A stretch of DNA of 64,000 nt. Source: Gemmobacter aquatilis (lineage in GTDB: Bacteria > Pseudomonadota > Alphaproteobacteria > Rhodobacterales > Rhodobacteraceae). Location of the stretch: positions 62,001-126,000 of the forward strand of contig NZ_FOCE01000008.1 of assembly GCF_900110025.1 (NCBI RefSeq), written 5' to 3'. Position 1 is the stretch's first letter. Each line of letters starts with the position of its first letter. Positions 42,946-52,395 of this stretch are shown here, one piece after another. The position numbers and the translations under genes are program-made. The notes under the pieces are model-generated. The model ran no database searches, was not told the origin of the DNA, and saw nothing but the letters and a program-made list of their open reading frames with translations.

Positions 42946-44394
42946 GTGTGTTATGACTATGATCGCGCGTGCCGCGCAAGGAGTGTCCCGCTGATCTCTG
43001 CCAACCCCCTCGCATGGTTCATGCTGGCGATCTGGCCGGTGGTCGTGATCGTGCTGTTTCAGCGCCTGCCGCCGGACAGGGCGCTGATCTGGACCATTCT
43101 GGGCGCCTATCTGGTGCTGCCGCCGGTCATCGCGCTGAATTTGCCGGTCGTTCCGGATCTGGGCAAGAATTCCATCCCGGCCTTGATGGCGCTGGCGATG
43201 GTGCTGTTTGCGCGGCACGAGAAGATCTCGTTCCTGCCGGACAGCGCGGTGGGCCGGGCGCTGATCGCGGTATTCGTGCTGTCGCCCTTTGCCACGGTGC
43301 TGACCAATGGCGAAGCGGTGCAGGCGGGGCCGACGCAGCTTCAGGGCATGGCGATCTATGACAGTGTGGCGGCCGTGGCCAATCAGGCGATTGCCGTGCT
43401 GCCCTATTTCCTTGCCCGCCGCTATCTGGGCACGGATGAGGCGATGCGCAACATGCTGCGGGCGCTGGTGGCTGGCGGGCTGGCCTATTCGCTGCCGATG
43501 CTGATCGAGCTGCGCATGTCGCCGCAGATGAACGTCTGGGTTTACGGCTTCATGCAGCATGATTTCACGCAGACGATCCGCTTTGGTGGCTACCGTCCGA
43601 TGGTGTTTCTGCCGCACGGGTTGTGGCTGGCGTTTTTCGTGCTGATGACCTCGGTTTCCGCGCTGCTGCTGTTGCGCGAGGCGCCGGTGCAGGAGCGGGG
43701 GAAGCGGCTGATGATCTGGCTGTACCTGACGGCGATGCTGGTGCTGGCCAAAAGCGCCGGGCCGCTGGTGTACGGGGTCGGGTTGTCACTGCTGATCCTG
43801 CTGGCGCCGCGCCGGATGCAGGTGCTGGTGGCGGCGGTGCTGGCGGTGATGGTCATCACCTATCCGCTGCTGCGCGGGCTGCATCTGGTGCCGCTGGATG
43901 CGATCCTGAACCTTGCCGGAAGCGCCTCGGCGGAACGGGCGGATTCGCTGCAGTTCCGCATCGAGAACGAAGAGGCGCTGCTGGCCCATGCAAGCCTGAA
44001 GCCCTGGTTCGGCTGGGGCGGCTATGGGCGCAATCTGCTGTATGATCCGGTGACGGGCGAGATGGCCTCGGTGTCGGATGGCGGCTGGATCATCGTGCTG
44101 GGGATCTATGGCTGGCTAGGCTATATCGTGCAGTTTGGCCTGCTGATCCTGCCGCTGCTGCTGCTGGCAGGGCAGGCGATGCGGCGCGGGGTGACGGTTG
44201 CGGCGCCGGTGGCGGGGGTGGCGTTGCTGCTGGCGGCCAATCTGGTGGATCTGTTGCCCAATGCGACGCTGATCCCCTTCACCTGGCTGATGGCCGGGGC
44301 GGTGCTGGGGCGGGCCGAGGCAATGGCGCGCGAACGGGCCGGCACGAGCCGGACTGCGAGGTCTGGTATTCCCCGAACGCGGACGATTCTATGA
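42946..44394 (+). CDS. O-antigen ligase/polymerase-like (Wzy/WaaL) membrane protein
   Basis: About 482 aa, eleven to twelve hydrophobic segments, with the large periplasmic loop and the ligase/polymerase-type region RIENEEALLAHASLKPWFGW followed by GGYGRNLLYDPVTGE. It most likely polymerises exopolysaccharide repeat units. Start unclear: the GTG at 42946 has CAGGGGC upstream, but a perfect AAGGAG lies seven bases before an in-frame CTG at 42991, which would remove 15 polar residues. Confidence 0.83.
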   Translation: MCYDYDRACRARSVPLISANPLAWFMLAIWPVVVIVLFQRLPPDRALIWTILGAYLVLPPVIALNLPVVPDLGKNSIPALMALAMVLFARHEKISFLPDSAVGRALIAVFVLSPFATVLTNGEAVQAGPTQLQGMAIYDSVAAVANQAIAVLPYFLARRYLGTDEAMRNMLRALVAGGLAYSLPMLIELRMSPQMNVWVYGFMQHDFTQTIRFGGYRPMVFLPHGLWLAFFVLMTSVSALLLLREAPVQERGKRLMIWLYLTAMLVLAKSAGPLVYGVGLSLLILLAPRRMQVLVAAVLAVMVITYPLLRGLHLVPLDAILNLAGSASAERADSLQFRIENEEALLAHASLKPWFGWGGYGRNLLYDPVTGEMASVSDGGWIIVLGIYGWLGYIVQFGLLILPLLLLAGQAMRRGVTVAAPVAGVALLLAANLVDLLPNATLIPFTWLMAGAVLGRAEAMARERAGTSRTARSGIPRTRTIL

Positions 44395-44952
44395 GGGAGG
44401 CCTCTGCGACGGCTGCCCGTCGCAAGGTGGTTTGGCCGTGTTTTCGCAACAATTCTGCCGCCGCCGAAGCGGGCGTGCAGGCCGCTGCGGCTGCGGGTGC
44501 AGGGGCGGGGCTGGCGGCGTGGCAGGGGTGGGGCGCCTTGGGAGGCACTGTTCCAGCGCCGGGCCGCGAAACGGGGCAGGATGGGCACATGGGGCCTGAT
44601 CACACGGCGAGAATCGTCCGTTTCCAACCCGCCGGGAGCCGCCGAGACCGGCAGGTGTGGCCCCCGCGATTGTGGAGCAGGGCGCATGAATGAGAGCCGC
44701 GCCAAGGGCCATATGGGCATTGCGGAGGCAGGTTTTCACGGTTCCGCCTGTAAACCGGCCTGAAATGCGGCGGCATTGTGGCGACATTGCGGCATTGTTC
44801 CCGATGTGGCGACGCTGCCGGAGCGCGCTTTCGCCCGCTATCGCCAAGTCTATGTTTACGATAGGTTAAGTAGATGTGGTGTGGCACGCATCCGCTCCGT
44901 TGCCGGGGGGCTCTGGCGGGGGGAATGGCGTTGCGTGAGGTGAGGACAACGA
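44395..44952 (+). promoter_or_regulatory. Control region of the PKS-NRPS operon
   Basis: 558 bp without a convincing gene; short frames on both strands show biased, low-complexity translations. The last 190 bp hold direct repeats GGCATTGT (44772, 44791) and GTGGCGAC (44778, 44806), a 12-mer TTCCCGATGTGG (44798-44809) shared with 16808-16819, and a CtrA-like TTTA-N7-TTAA site (44855-44869). Confidence 0.55.
44855..44869 (+). promoter_or_regulatory. CtrA-like site before the PKS gene
   Basis: TTTA-CGATAGG-TTAA, one mismatch from TTAA-N7-TTAA. The segment GGTTAAGTAG (44864-44873) is identical to 36667-36676 at the ExoY-like promoter. It lies 84 bp before the start codon. Confidence 0.5.
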
Positions 44953-47900
44953 GTGACCATGGCTGATCAGACCCTGTTGTCGGACCCCGTGTCCGAGACC
45001 GATATTGCCATTGTCGGCATGGCGGCGCATCTACCCGGAGCCCCTTCGATTGTTGACTATTGGGAAAACCTGCGCGCCGGGATCGAAAGCATCCGCCACC
45101 TGACCGAGGCGGAACTGCTGGCCAATGGCGAAAGCCCCGCGAAGATGCGGCACCCCAATTATGTGCCCGCCGCGGCCCCGCTGGACAAGTTTGCCGAGTT
45201 CGATGCGGAGTTCTTCGGTTTCAGCCCGAAAGAGGCGGCGATCCTTGACCCGCAGCACCGCCAGTTTCTGGAGGTGGCTTGGGAGGCGCTGGAGAACGCG
45301 GCACATGTGCCCGAACGCTTCAACGGGTCCATCGGGGTTTATGCCGGCTGCGGCATGGGCAGCTATTTCTATTTCAACCTGTGTTCCAACCCCGATCTGG
45401 TGGAAAACACCGGCATGTTCTTGCTGCGGCACACCGGCAACGACAAGGATTTCCTGTCCACCCGGGTAAGCCATATCTTCGACCTCAAGGGGCCGAGCAT
45501 CAATATCCAGACCGCCTGTTCCACATCATTGGTGGCGGTGCATTTCGCGTCGCAGGCGCTGCTGAACGGCGAATGTGATATGGCGCTGGCGGGCGGGGTG
45601 ACCATCGAGTTGCCGCAGGGCCGGGGCTATGTGTTCAACGAGGGCGAGATCCTGTCGCCCGACGGGCATTGCCATGCCTTCGATCACCGCGCGCAGGGCA
45701 CGGTGTTCGGGTCTGGCGCGGGCTGTGTGGTGCTGCGCCGCGCGGTGGATGCGATCCGCGACGGCGATCACATCTGGGCGATCATCAAGGGCAGCGCCAT
45801 CAACAATGACGGCGCGGCGAAGGCGGGCTATCTGGCGCCTTCGGTCGATGGGCAGGCGCGCTGCATCGCCGAGGCGCAGGCAATTGCCGGGGTGCCTTCG
45901 GACACGGTGGATTATGTGGAATGTCACGGCACCGGCACCTTTCTGGGCGACCCGATCGAGGTGGCGGCGCTGACCGCAGGCTTCCGCGAAAGCGCCGACA
46001 GCGTGGGGACATGCAGGATCGGTTCGGTGAAAACCAATATCGGGCATCTGGATACGGCGGCGGGGGTGGCGAGCCTGATCAAGGTGGCGCTGCAACTGCA
46101 TCACCGGGAAATGGCGCCCTCGCTGGGATACGAGGCGCCGAACCCGGCGATTGATTTTGAAACCTCGCCCTTCAAGGTGAATGACCGGCTGACTGCGTGG
46201 GAGGCGAAGGCCCACCCGCGCCGCGCCGGGGTGAACAGTCTCGGCGTCGGGGGCACAAATGCACACGCCGTACTGCAGGAGGCGCCCGTTCGCGGCGCCT
46301 CCGACGAAAGTGACTGGCCGTTTCAGCCGCTGGTGATTTCGGCCAGATCGAAAGGCGCGCTGGACGATGCGGCGCGCAATCTTGCGGCGCATCTGCGGGC
46401 GCATCCGGAACAGAAGCTGGCCGATGTGGCCTGGACGCTGAAAGAGGGCCGCCGGGCGTTTGAAAAGCGCCGGGTGCTGGTGGCCGGCAGTCCCGACGAG
46501 GCGGCGGACCTGCTGGAGGGCAAGGACGCGCGGCGCGTGTTCAGCCATGACCATCTGGGCGACAACCCCGAGGTGGTGTTCATGTTCCCCGGTGGCGGCG
46601 CGCAATATGCGGGCATGGCGCGCGGGCTGTATGACACCGAGCCGGAGTTCCGCGACTGGATGGACAAGGGTCTGGCGATCCTGCAGCCCAAGCTGGATTA
46701 CGACATCCGCGCGCTGTGGCTGCCCGAACCGGGGCAAGAGGCGGCGGCGGATGCCCGGTTGAAGCGGCCTTCGGTGCAACTGCCGCTGATCCTGATCACC
46801 GAATATGCGCTGGCGAAGCTGTATCAAAGCTGGGGCGTGACGCCTGCGGCGCTGATCGGGCACAGCATGGGGGAAAATACCGCTGCCTGTCTGGCCGGGG
46901 TGATGAGCTTTGAGGATTGCATCGGGCTGGTGCATCTGCGCGGGCAATTGTTCGATACCGTGCCGCCGGGCGGGATGCTGTCTGTGCCGCTGGCCGAGGC
47001 CGATCTGCGCCCGCGCCTGACCGGCGATCTGGATATGGCCAGCGTGAACGCGCCGGGGCTGTGTGTGGTGTCCGGTTCCGATGCGGCACTGGCGGCGCTG
47101 GCGGCAGGGTTGGCGGCGGAAGGGGTGGAGACGCAGCGCATCGCCATCGACATCGCGGCGCATAGCCGGATGCTGGAGCCTATCCTGGGGCGGTTTGGCG
47201 AATATCTGCGCGCGATCCGGCTGCACGCGCCGCAGATCCCGATCATTTCCAACCGCACGGGGTTGCCGCTGTCGGCTGATCTGGCGCGCAGCCCGGAATA
47301 TTGGGTGCAGCATCTGCGCAATACCGTGCTGTTCCAGCAGGGGCTGGCGCAACTGACCGCAACGCCGGGGCGTGTCTACATGGAAATGGGGCCGGGGCGG
47401 GCGCTGTCCTCGCTGGCGCAGGCCAATGGGGTTGCGGCGGGGCAGGTAATCCCGGCGCTGCGCCACCCGGAACAGAAGATCTCCGATGACCAATGGCATA
47501 TCGCCAGCATCGCCCGGCTTTGGGCTTGCGGTGTGGCGGTGGATTGGGAGCCGATCTGGGGCGGCGCGCGGCGCTTGCGGCTGCCGCTGCCGGGCTATGC
47601 CTTCCAGCGCAAACCCTATTTCATCGAACCGGGCAAGGCTGGGGTGGTGGAGGCCGAGGCGCTGCCGATGCGCCTTGCCGATGTGGCAGACTGGGGCTGG
47701 CAGCCGGTCTGGCGCCAGCACGCGGCGGCGGTGGAGTTTGATGAACCCGCCGAGGCGCCAAAGCATAGCTGGCTGGTGTTCGTTGATGAGGCGGGGCTGG
47801 GCGCGCAGGTCGTGGCGCAGTTGCGTGCGGCAGGGCAATCGGTGGTCACGGTGCGGGCGGGCGATGCCTATGCGCGCGATGGTGAAGGCGGGTTCATCCT

Positions 47901-50900
47901 GAACCCCGAACGCGGGCGCGAGGGCTATGACGCGTTGATCCGCGATCTGGTGGCGGCGGGCCGCGCGCCGGACCGGATCGCGCATTTCTGGCTGGTGACG
48001 GCGCGCGAAAGCTTCCGCCCGGGGTCCAGCTTCTTTCACCGCAATATCGAGCAGGGCTTTTATGCGCTGATGTTCCTGGGCCAGGCGATGGCCGAGGAAA
48101 ACCTGCCCCGGCCGATCCATCTGTCGGTGGTGACGACGGGGGCGGCGCAGCTGAAGGACGAGGGTCTGCCCTACCCGGAAAAGGCCGCGATTGCCGGGCC
48201 GGCCAAGGTGATGCCGCATGAGCTGCCGGGGGTGAGTTGCGCCACGCTGGACGTGCAGCTTCCCGCCGCGCCGAAGGGGCGCTGGGCCAAGGCCGACCCG
48301 CAGGCGATGGCGGTGCTGGCCGGGCAGGTGGTGGAGGATCTGCTGGCCGCGCCCTCCAGCCACGCGGCGCTGCGCCGGGGCGAAAAACGCTATGAACGGG
48401 CGTTGAAGCGGCTGGCGCTGCCCGAGGCGGCGATGGGCCTGCCGGAGGGTGCGCCGGTGCTGATCACCGGCGGGTTTGGTGGCATCGGGCTGACGCTGGC
48501 CGAAAAGCTGGCGGTGGAGGCGCGGGCCAAGATCGTGCTGATCGCCCGCAGCGCCCTGCCCGCGCGGGCGGATTGGCCGCAGCATCTGGCGCAGGGCGAT
48601 GCGGTGGCACGGCGGATTCTGGCGGTGCAGCGGCTGGAAAGTCTGGGCGCCGAGGTGCTGGTGGCGCGGGCCGACGTGTGCAACGCCGAAGAGATGCGCG
48701 CGGCGGTGGCCGAGGCCGAGGGGCGGTTTGGCCCGCTGCGCGCGGTGATCCATGCGGCGGGCGTGGTGGATGACGCGCCGCTGCTGGCCAAGACCCCGGC
48801 GCAGGTGGAAGGCGTCTTTGCGCCGAAACTGCACGGCACGCATGTGCTGGATGCGCTTTTCCCCGATGGGCGCCTTGATCTGCTGGTGCTGTTTTCCTCC
48901 ACCTCGACCGTCACGGGGCCGGTGGGGCAGGTGGATTATGTGGCGGCGAATGAATACCTCAACGCCTATGCGCAGGGGCGGCGGGGCGGCAAGACGCGGG
49001 TTCTGGCGCTGAACTGGGGCATCTGGGCCGATGTCGGCATGGCGGCCGAGGCACTGGCCGAACGCACCGGCGCCAGACCGCTGGCGCCGCGCGTGCCGGT
49101 GAAGCGCCCGCTGCTGGACGAGGCCGGGTATGACCGGGCGGGCAACCGCATCTTCGCCACGCGGCTGACGACCGAGCGCTGGATATTGGACGGGCACCGC
49201 ACCAAGGGTGGCACGGCGCTGATCCCCGGCACCGGCTATCTGGAGATGGCCGCCGAGGTGGCGCGGGAAGAGGGCTTTGGTGCCTTCGAGTTGCGCGACC
49301 TGACCTTCTTCCGCGCGCTGGACGTGGCCGATGGCGCCAGCCGCGAGATGCGGGTCAAACTGCTGCGGTCCGATGAGGGCTTTGGCTTCGAGGTGCGGTC
49401 TGGCGTGGACCATCGCGGGCGCACCGGCTTTGCGCTGAATGCGCAGGGGCGGCTGATGCCGTTGCGCGCCAAGCCGGGGCAGATTGATCCGGCGGCGATT
49501 GCGGCGCGCTGTGGCGTGGCGCGCGAGGATATTCGCGGCTTGCGCTCGCCGCAGGAGGAGCATCTGAACTTCGGGCCGCGCTGGCGGGTGCTGCACCGGA
49601 TGGCGCTGGGGCAGGGCGAGGGCATCGCCTCGCTGACCCTGCCGCTGGCGGCGCAGCCCGATCTGGCGCAGGGCTGGCTGCTGCATCCGGCGCTGATGGA
49701 TCTGGCGACGGGTTGGGCGATGGAGCTGATTTCCGGCTATCAGCCGACGCATCTGTGGGTGCCGGTCAGCTATGCCCGGTTGCGCGCCCATGCGCCGCTG
49801 CCGGCGCGGGTGATCAGTTGGGTGCGCAATGCGGCGGTGAACCGGGGCGAAGGGCCGGTGGCGGTGTTCGACGTGACGCTGGCCACCGAGACCGGCGAAG
49901 TGCTGGTGGAGATTGAAGGCTTCACGATCCGCAAGCTGGAGGGGGCCTTTGCGACGAAAGCGCCCGAGTTGCGCGATCTGGAATTTGACGATGCGCAGGC
50001 GCAGAAAGCCGCCTCGCCGCAAGAGGAACGGCTGATCCACAACCTTGGCCAAGGCATCCGCGCCGCCGAGGGGGCCGATGCCTTTGCCCGCGCGCTGGCC
50101 ACCGGGCAGGCGCAGGTGATCGTGTCGTCGCTGGATCTGCCGGCGCTGGTCCGTCAGGCCGATGCGGTGGAGGCCGAGCGGCCCGAGGGGCAAAGTTTCG
50201 CGCGTCCCGATCTCGACAGCGCCTATATCGAGCCGCGCAATGACATCGAACGCACGCTGACCGGCTTCTGGCAGGAACTGCTGGGGGTGGGGCAGGTCGG
50301 GGTGGAGGATGACTTCTTCGCGCTGGGCGGCCATAGCCTGATCGCGGTGCGGCTGTTTTCCATGGTGCGCAAGGCGTTCCGGGTGGATTTCCCGATCTCG
50401 GTCCTGTTCGAAGCACCGACGATTGCCGCCTGTGCGGCGTTGATCGAGGAACGCATCGGGCCGCAGGATGGCACTGCGCCGAAGGCAGAGGCCCCAACGC
50501 GCCGCTTCACCCATCTGGTGGCTATGCACGAAGGGGCAGGGGGGCCGAAGCAGCCGTTCTTCCTTGTGGCGGGCATGTTCGGCAATGTGCTGAACCTGCG
50601 GCATCTGGCGCAGCTTCTGGGCGGGGACCGGCCGTTCTACGGGATGCAGGCACGCGGGCTTTACGGCGATGCCGAACCGCACCGCACCTTGCCCGAGGCC
50701 GCGCGCGATTACATCGCCGAGTTGCGGCAGGTGCAGCCGCAGGGGCCCTATCTGCTGGGCGGTTTTTCGGGCGGCGGGTTGACCGCCTGGGAAATGGCGC
50801 GGCAGTTGGAGGCGGCGGGGGAACAGGTTTCGCTGCTGGTGCTGCTGGATACGCCCTTGCCGATGCGCCCGCCGCTGTCGCGTCTGGACAAGGCGCTGAT

Positions 50901-51354
50901 CAAGGCGGCCGAGATGAAGGCGCGCGGGCCGGGCTTCGTGGCCGATTGGGCCAGGCGCCGCGTGGCATGGGAGATCGAGAAGCGCCGCCCGAAACAGGCG
51001 ACCGACACCGCGCATCAGTTCCACAATACCGAGATCGAGGCCGCGTTCCGCGCCGCTTTGCCGATCTATGCCTTGCCGCTGCGCAAGGGGCCGACGGCGC
51101 TGTTCCGCCCGCCGCTGGATCGGCGCTGGGCGGTGTCGAACGGGCAATGGGTGTCTGCCGCGCGGGAATATGTGTTCCCCGACAATGACCTGACCCGCTT
51201 TGCCCCGGCCTTGCAGGTGGTCGAGGTGCCGGGCGACCATGACAGCATGGTGCTGGAGCCGAATGTGCGGGTTCTGGCGGCGCGGTTGCGCGAGGCCATT
51301 GCCGGTGCAGAGGAAAAGCCGCCAGCCCCGACGCTGCGCGAGGCGGCGGAGTGA
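44953..51354 (+). CDS. Type I polyketide synthase, one module: KS-AT-KR-DH-ACP-TE
   Basis: 2133 aa. Ketosynthase (about 15-430) with Cys189 (TACSTSL), His325 (ECHGTGT) and His365 (NIGHLD). Acyltransferase (about 520-810) with Ser638 in GHSMGEN. Ketoreductase (structural half from about 910, GGFGGIG at 1173, Tyr1329 and Asn1333). Dehydratase (about 1385-1680) with His1415 (DGHRTKGG) and Asp1583 (HPALMD). ACP Ser1795 (GGHSL). Thioesterase Ser1939 (GFSGGG). All catalytic residues are present, so it should extend an acyl group once, reduce and dehydrate it, and release the product. The KR precedes the DH, the reverse of textbook order. GTG at 44953 is favoured by GAGG; ATG at 44959 is possible. 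Overlaps the GT2 gene. Confidence 0.95.
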   Translation: MTMADQTLLSDPVSETDIAIVGMAAHLPGAPSIVDYWENLRAGIESIRHLTEAELLANGESPAKMRHPNYVPAAAPLDKFAEFDAEFFGFSPKEAAILDPQHRQFLEVAWEALENAAHVPERFNGSIGVYAGCGMGSYFYFNLCSNPDLVENTGMFLLRHTGNDKDFLSTRVSHIFDLKGPSINIQTACSTSLVAVHFASQALLNGECDMALAGGVTIELPQGRGYVFNEGEILSPDGHCHAFDHRAQGTVFGSGAGCVVLRRAVDAIRDGDHIWAIIKGSAINNDGAAKAGYLAPSVDGQARCIAEAQAIAGVPSDTVDYVECHGTGTFLGDPIEVAALTAGFRESADSVGTCRIGSVKTNIGHLDTAAGVASLIKVALQLHHREMAPSLGYEAPNPAIDFETSPFKVNDRLTAWEAKAHPRRAGVNSLGVGGTNAHAVLQEAPVRGASDESDWPFQPLVISARSKGALDDAARNLAAHLRAHPEQKLADVAWTLKEGRRAFEKRRVLVAGSPDEAADLLEGKDARRVFSHDHLGDNPEVVFMFPGGGAQYAGMARGLYDTEPEFRDWMDKGLAILQPKLDYDIRALWLPEPGQEAAADARLKRPSVQLPLILITEYALAKLYQSWGVTPAALIGHSMGENTAACLAGVMSFEDCIGLVHLRGQLFDTVPPGGMLSVPLAEADLRPRLTGDLDMASVNAPGLCVVSGSDAALAALAAGLAAEGVETQRIAIDIAAHSRMLEPILGRFGEYLRAIRLHAPQIPIISNRTGLPLSADLARSPEYWVQHLRNTVLFQQGLAQLTATPGRVYMEMGPGRALSSLAQANGVAAGQVIPALRHPEQKISDDQWHIASIARLWACGVAVDWEPIWGGARRLRLPLPGYAFQRKPYFIEPGKAGVVEAEALPMRLADVADWGWQPVWRQHAAAVEFDEPAEAPKHSWLVFVDEAGLGAQVVAQLRAAGQSVVTVRAGDAYARDGEGGFILNPERGREGYDALIRDLVAAGRAPDRIAHFWLVTARESFRPGSSFFHRNIEQGFYALMFLGQAMAEENLPRPIHLSVVTTGAAQLKDEGLPYPEKAAIAGPAKVMPHELPGVSCATLDVQLPAAPKGRWAKADPQAMAVLAGQVVEDLLAAPSSHAALRRGEKRYERALKRLALPEAAMGLPEGAPVLITGGFGGIGLTLAEKLAVEARAKIVLIARSALPARADWPQHLAQGDAVARRILAVQRLESLGAEVLVARADVCNAEEMRAAVAEAEGRFGPLRAVIHAAGVVDDAPLLAKTPAQVEGVFAPKLHGTHVLDALFPDGRLDLLVLFSSTSTVTGPVGQVDYVAANEYLNAYAQGRRGGKTRVLALNWGIWADVGMAAEALAERTGARPLAPRVPVKRPLLDEAGYDRAGNRIFATRLTTERWILDGHRTKGGTALIPGTGYLEMAAEVAREEGFGAFELRDLTFFRALDVADGASREMRVKLLRSDEGFGFEVRSGVDHRGRTGFALNAQGRLMPLRAKPGQIDPAAIAARCGVAREDIRGLRSPQEEHLNFGPRWRVLHRMALGQGEGIASLTLPLAAQPDLAQGWLLHPALMDLATGWAMELISGYQPTHLWVPVSYARLRAHAPLPARVISWVRNAAVNRGEGPVAVFDVTLATETGEVLVEIEGFTIRKLEGAFATKAPELRDLEFDDAQAQKAASPQEERLIHNLGQGIRAAEGADAFARALATGQAQVIVSSLDLPALVRQADAVEAERPEGQSFARPDLDSAYIEPRNDIERTLTGFWQELLGVGQVGVEDDFFALGGHSLIAVRLFSMVRKAFRVDFPISVLFEAPTIAACAALIEERIGPQDGTAPKAEAPTRRFTHLVAMHEGAGGPKQPFFLVAGMFGNVLNLRHLAQLLGGDRPFYGMQARGLYGDAEPHRTLPEAARDYIAELRQVQPQGPYLLGGFSGGGLTAWEMARQLEAAGEQVSLLVLLDTPLPMRPPLSRLDKALIKAAEMKARGPGFVADWARRRVAWEIEKRRPKQATDTAHQFHNTEIEAAFRAALPIYALPLRKGPTALFRPPLDRRWAVSNGQWVSAAREYVFPDNDLTRFAPALQVVEVPGDHDSMVLEPNVRVLAARLREAIAGAEEKPPAPTLREAAE

Positions 51355-52358
51355 TGGCGCAGGTTCTGACCGTCATCCTCAACTGGCGCACCGCGCCGAT
51401 GACCCTGCAAGCGACCGAGGCGGCGTTGCGGGCGATGCAGGGGATGGCGGGCGCGATCACCATCGTGGACAACGACTCGGGCGATGGCAGTTTCGAGGCG
51501 CTGGTCGCCGAGGTTGCGGCGCGCGGTTGGGATCGCGGGGCGGTGCCGGTGCGGGTGCTGCAATCGGGCTGGAACGGCGGTTTTGGCGCGGGCAACAATG
51601 TCGGCATCCGTGCCGGATTGCCGGGGGGCGCGCGGCCCGATTACGTCTATATCCTCAATTCCGATGCCTTTCCGGCACCTGGCGCCATTCGTGCGCTGCT
51701 GGACCATCTGCAGGCGCATCCCGACACCGGCTTTGCGGGCAGCTATATCCATGGCGAGGATGGGGTGGCCCATCGCACCGCCTTTCGCTTTCCCTCCATC
51801 GCGTCGGAACTGGAGGGGGCGGCGCGCACCGGCCCGGTGTCGCGGTTGCTGCGCGCGCATATCGTGGCGCTGCCGATCCCGCAGACCACCACGCGGGTGG
51901 ATTGGCTGGCGGGTGCCAGCCTGATGATGCGGCAGGATGTGCTGGACCGGATCGGATTGTTTGACGAAACCTTCTTTCTGTATTTCGAGGAAACCGATCT
52001 GTGCCTGCGTGCCGCGCGGGCGGGCTTTCCCACCGATTACGTCCGCGAATCGGAGGTGATGCATATCGGTTCGGTGTCCACCGGCATGAAGACATGGCGC
52101 CGTATTCCTGCCTTCTGGCTGGACAGCCGCAGCCATTATTTCACCAAGAATTACGGGCATCTCTATGCCGCAGCTGCCACGCTGGCCCATGTGGCCGGGG
52201 GAGTCTTGTGGCGGGTGCGGCGTTTCGTCCAGCGGCGGGATCACCTTGATCCACCGCATTTCCTGCGCGATCTGATCGTGCATTCTGTGACGCGGGCGGG
52301 GCGGCAACAGCGGGCGGGGGCACCCTCGCCCAAGGATATGGCCCGCCCCGCGGCATAG
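51354..52358 (+). CDS. GT2 glycosyltransferase within PKS-NRPS operon
   Basis: 334 aa. GT2 motifs: VILNWRTAPMTLQATEA, IVDNDSGDGSFEALV, NGGFGAGNNVGIRAG, YVYILNSDAFPAPGAIRA, and DETFFLYFEETDLCLRAARA. The group includes rhamnosyl- and related transferases of surface glycans. The ATG overlaps the PKS stop by 1 nt (TGATG), so the two are translated together. One hydrophobic stretch near the C-terminus (LYAAAATLAHVAGGVLW). It may glycosylate the PKS-NRPS product or a lipid carrier. Confidence 0.9.
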   Translation: MAQVLTVILNWRTAPMTLQATEAALRAMQGMAGAITIVDNDSGDGSFEALVAEVAARGWDRGAVPVRVLQSGWNGGFGAGNNVGIRAGLPGGARPDYVYILNSDAFPAPGAIRALLDHLQAHPDTGFAGSYIHGEDGVAHRTAFRFPSIASELEGAARTGPVSRLLRAHIVALPIPQTTTRVDWLAGASLMMRQDVLDRIGLFDETFFLYFEETDLCLRAARAGFPTDYVRESEVMHIGSVSTGMKTWRRIPAFWLDSRSHYFTKNYGHLYAAAATLAHVAGGVLWRVRRFVQRRDHLDPPHFLRDLIVHSVTRAGRQQRAGAPSPKDMARPAA

Positions 52359-52395
52359 GGGCATCGCCGCCCTGCCGGGGCGGAAGGAGTGTAGG

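Noticed and set aside
44391-44693. A 100-codon frame in the gap before the PKS gene
   Set aside because: Ala/Gly-rich then Arg/Trp-rich translation with no family pattern and no good ribosome site; competing frames on the other strand look equally poor.
45526-51240. A 1904-codon open frame antisense to the PKS gene
   Set aside because: It is a GC-bias shadow: its translation is rich in Arg, His, Gln and Pro without any domain, while the plus strand carries intact PKS motifs throughout.
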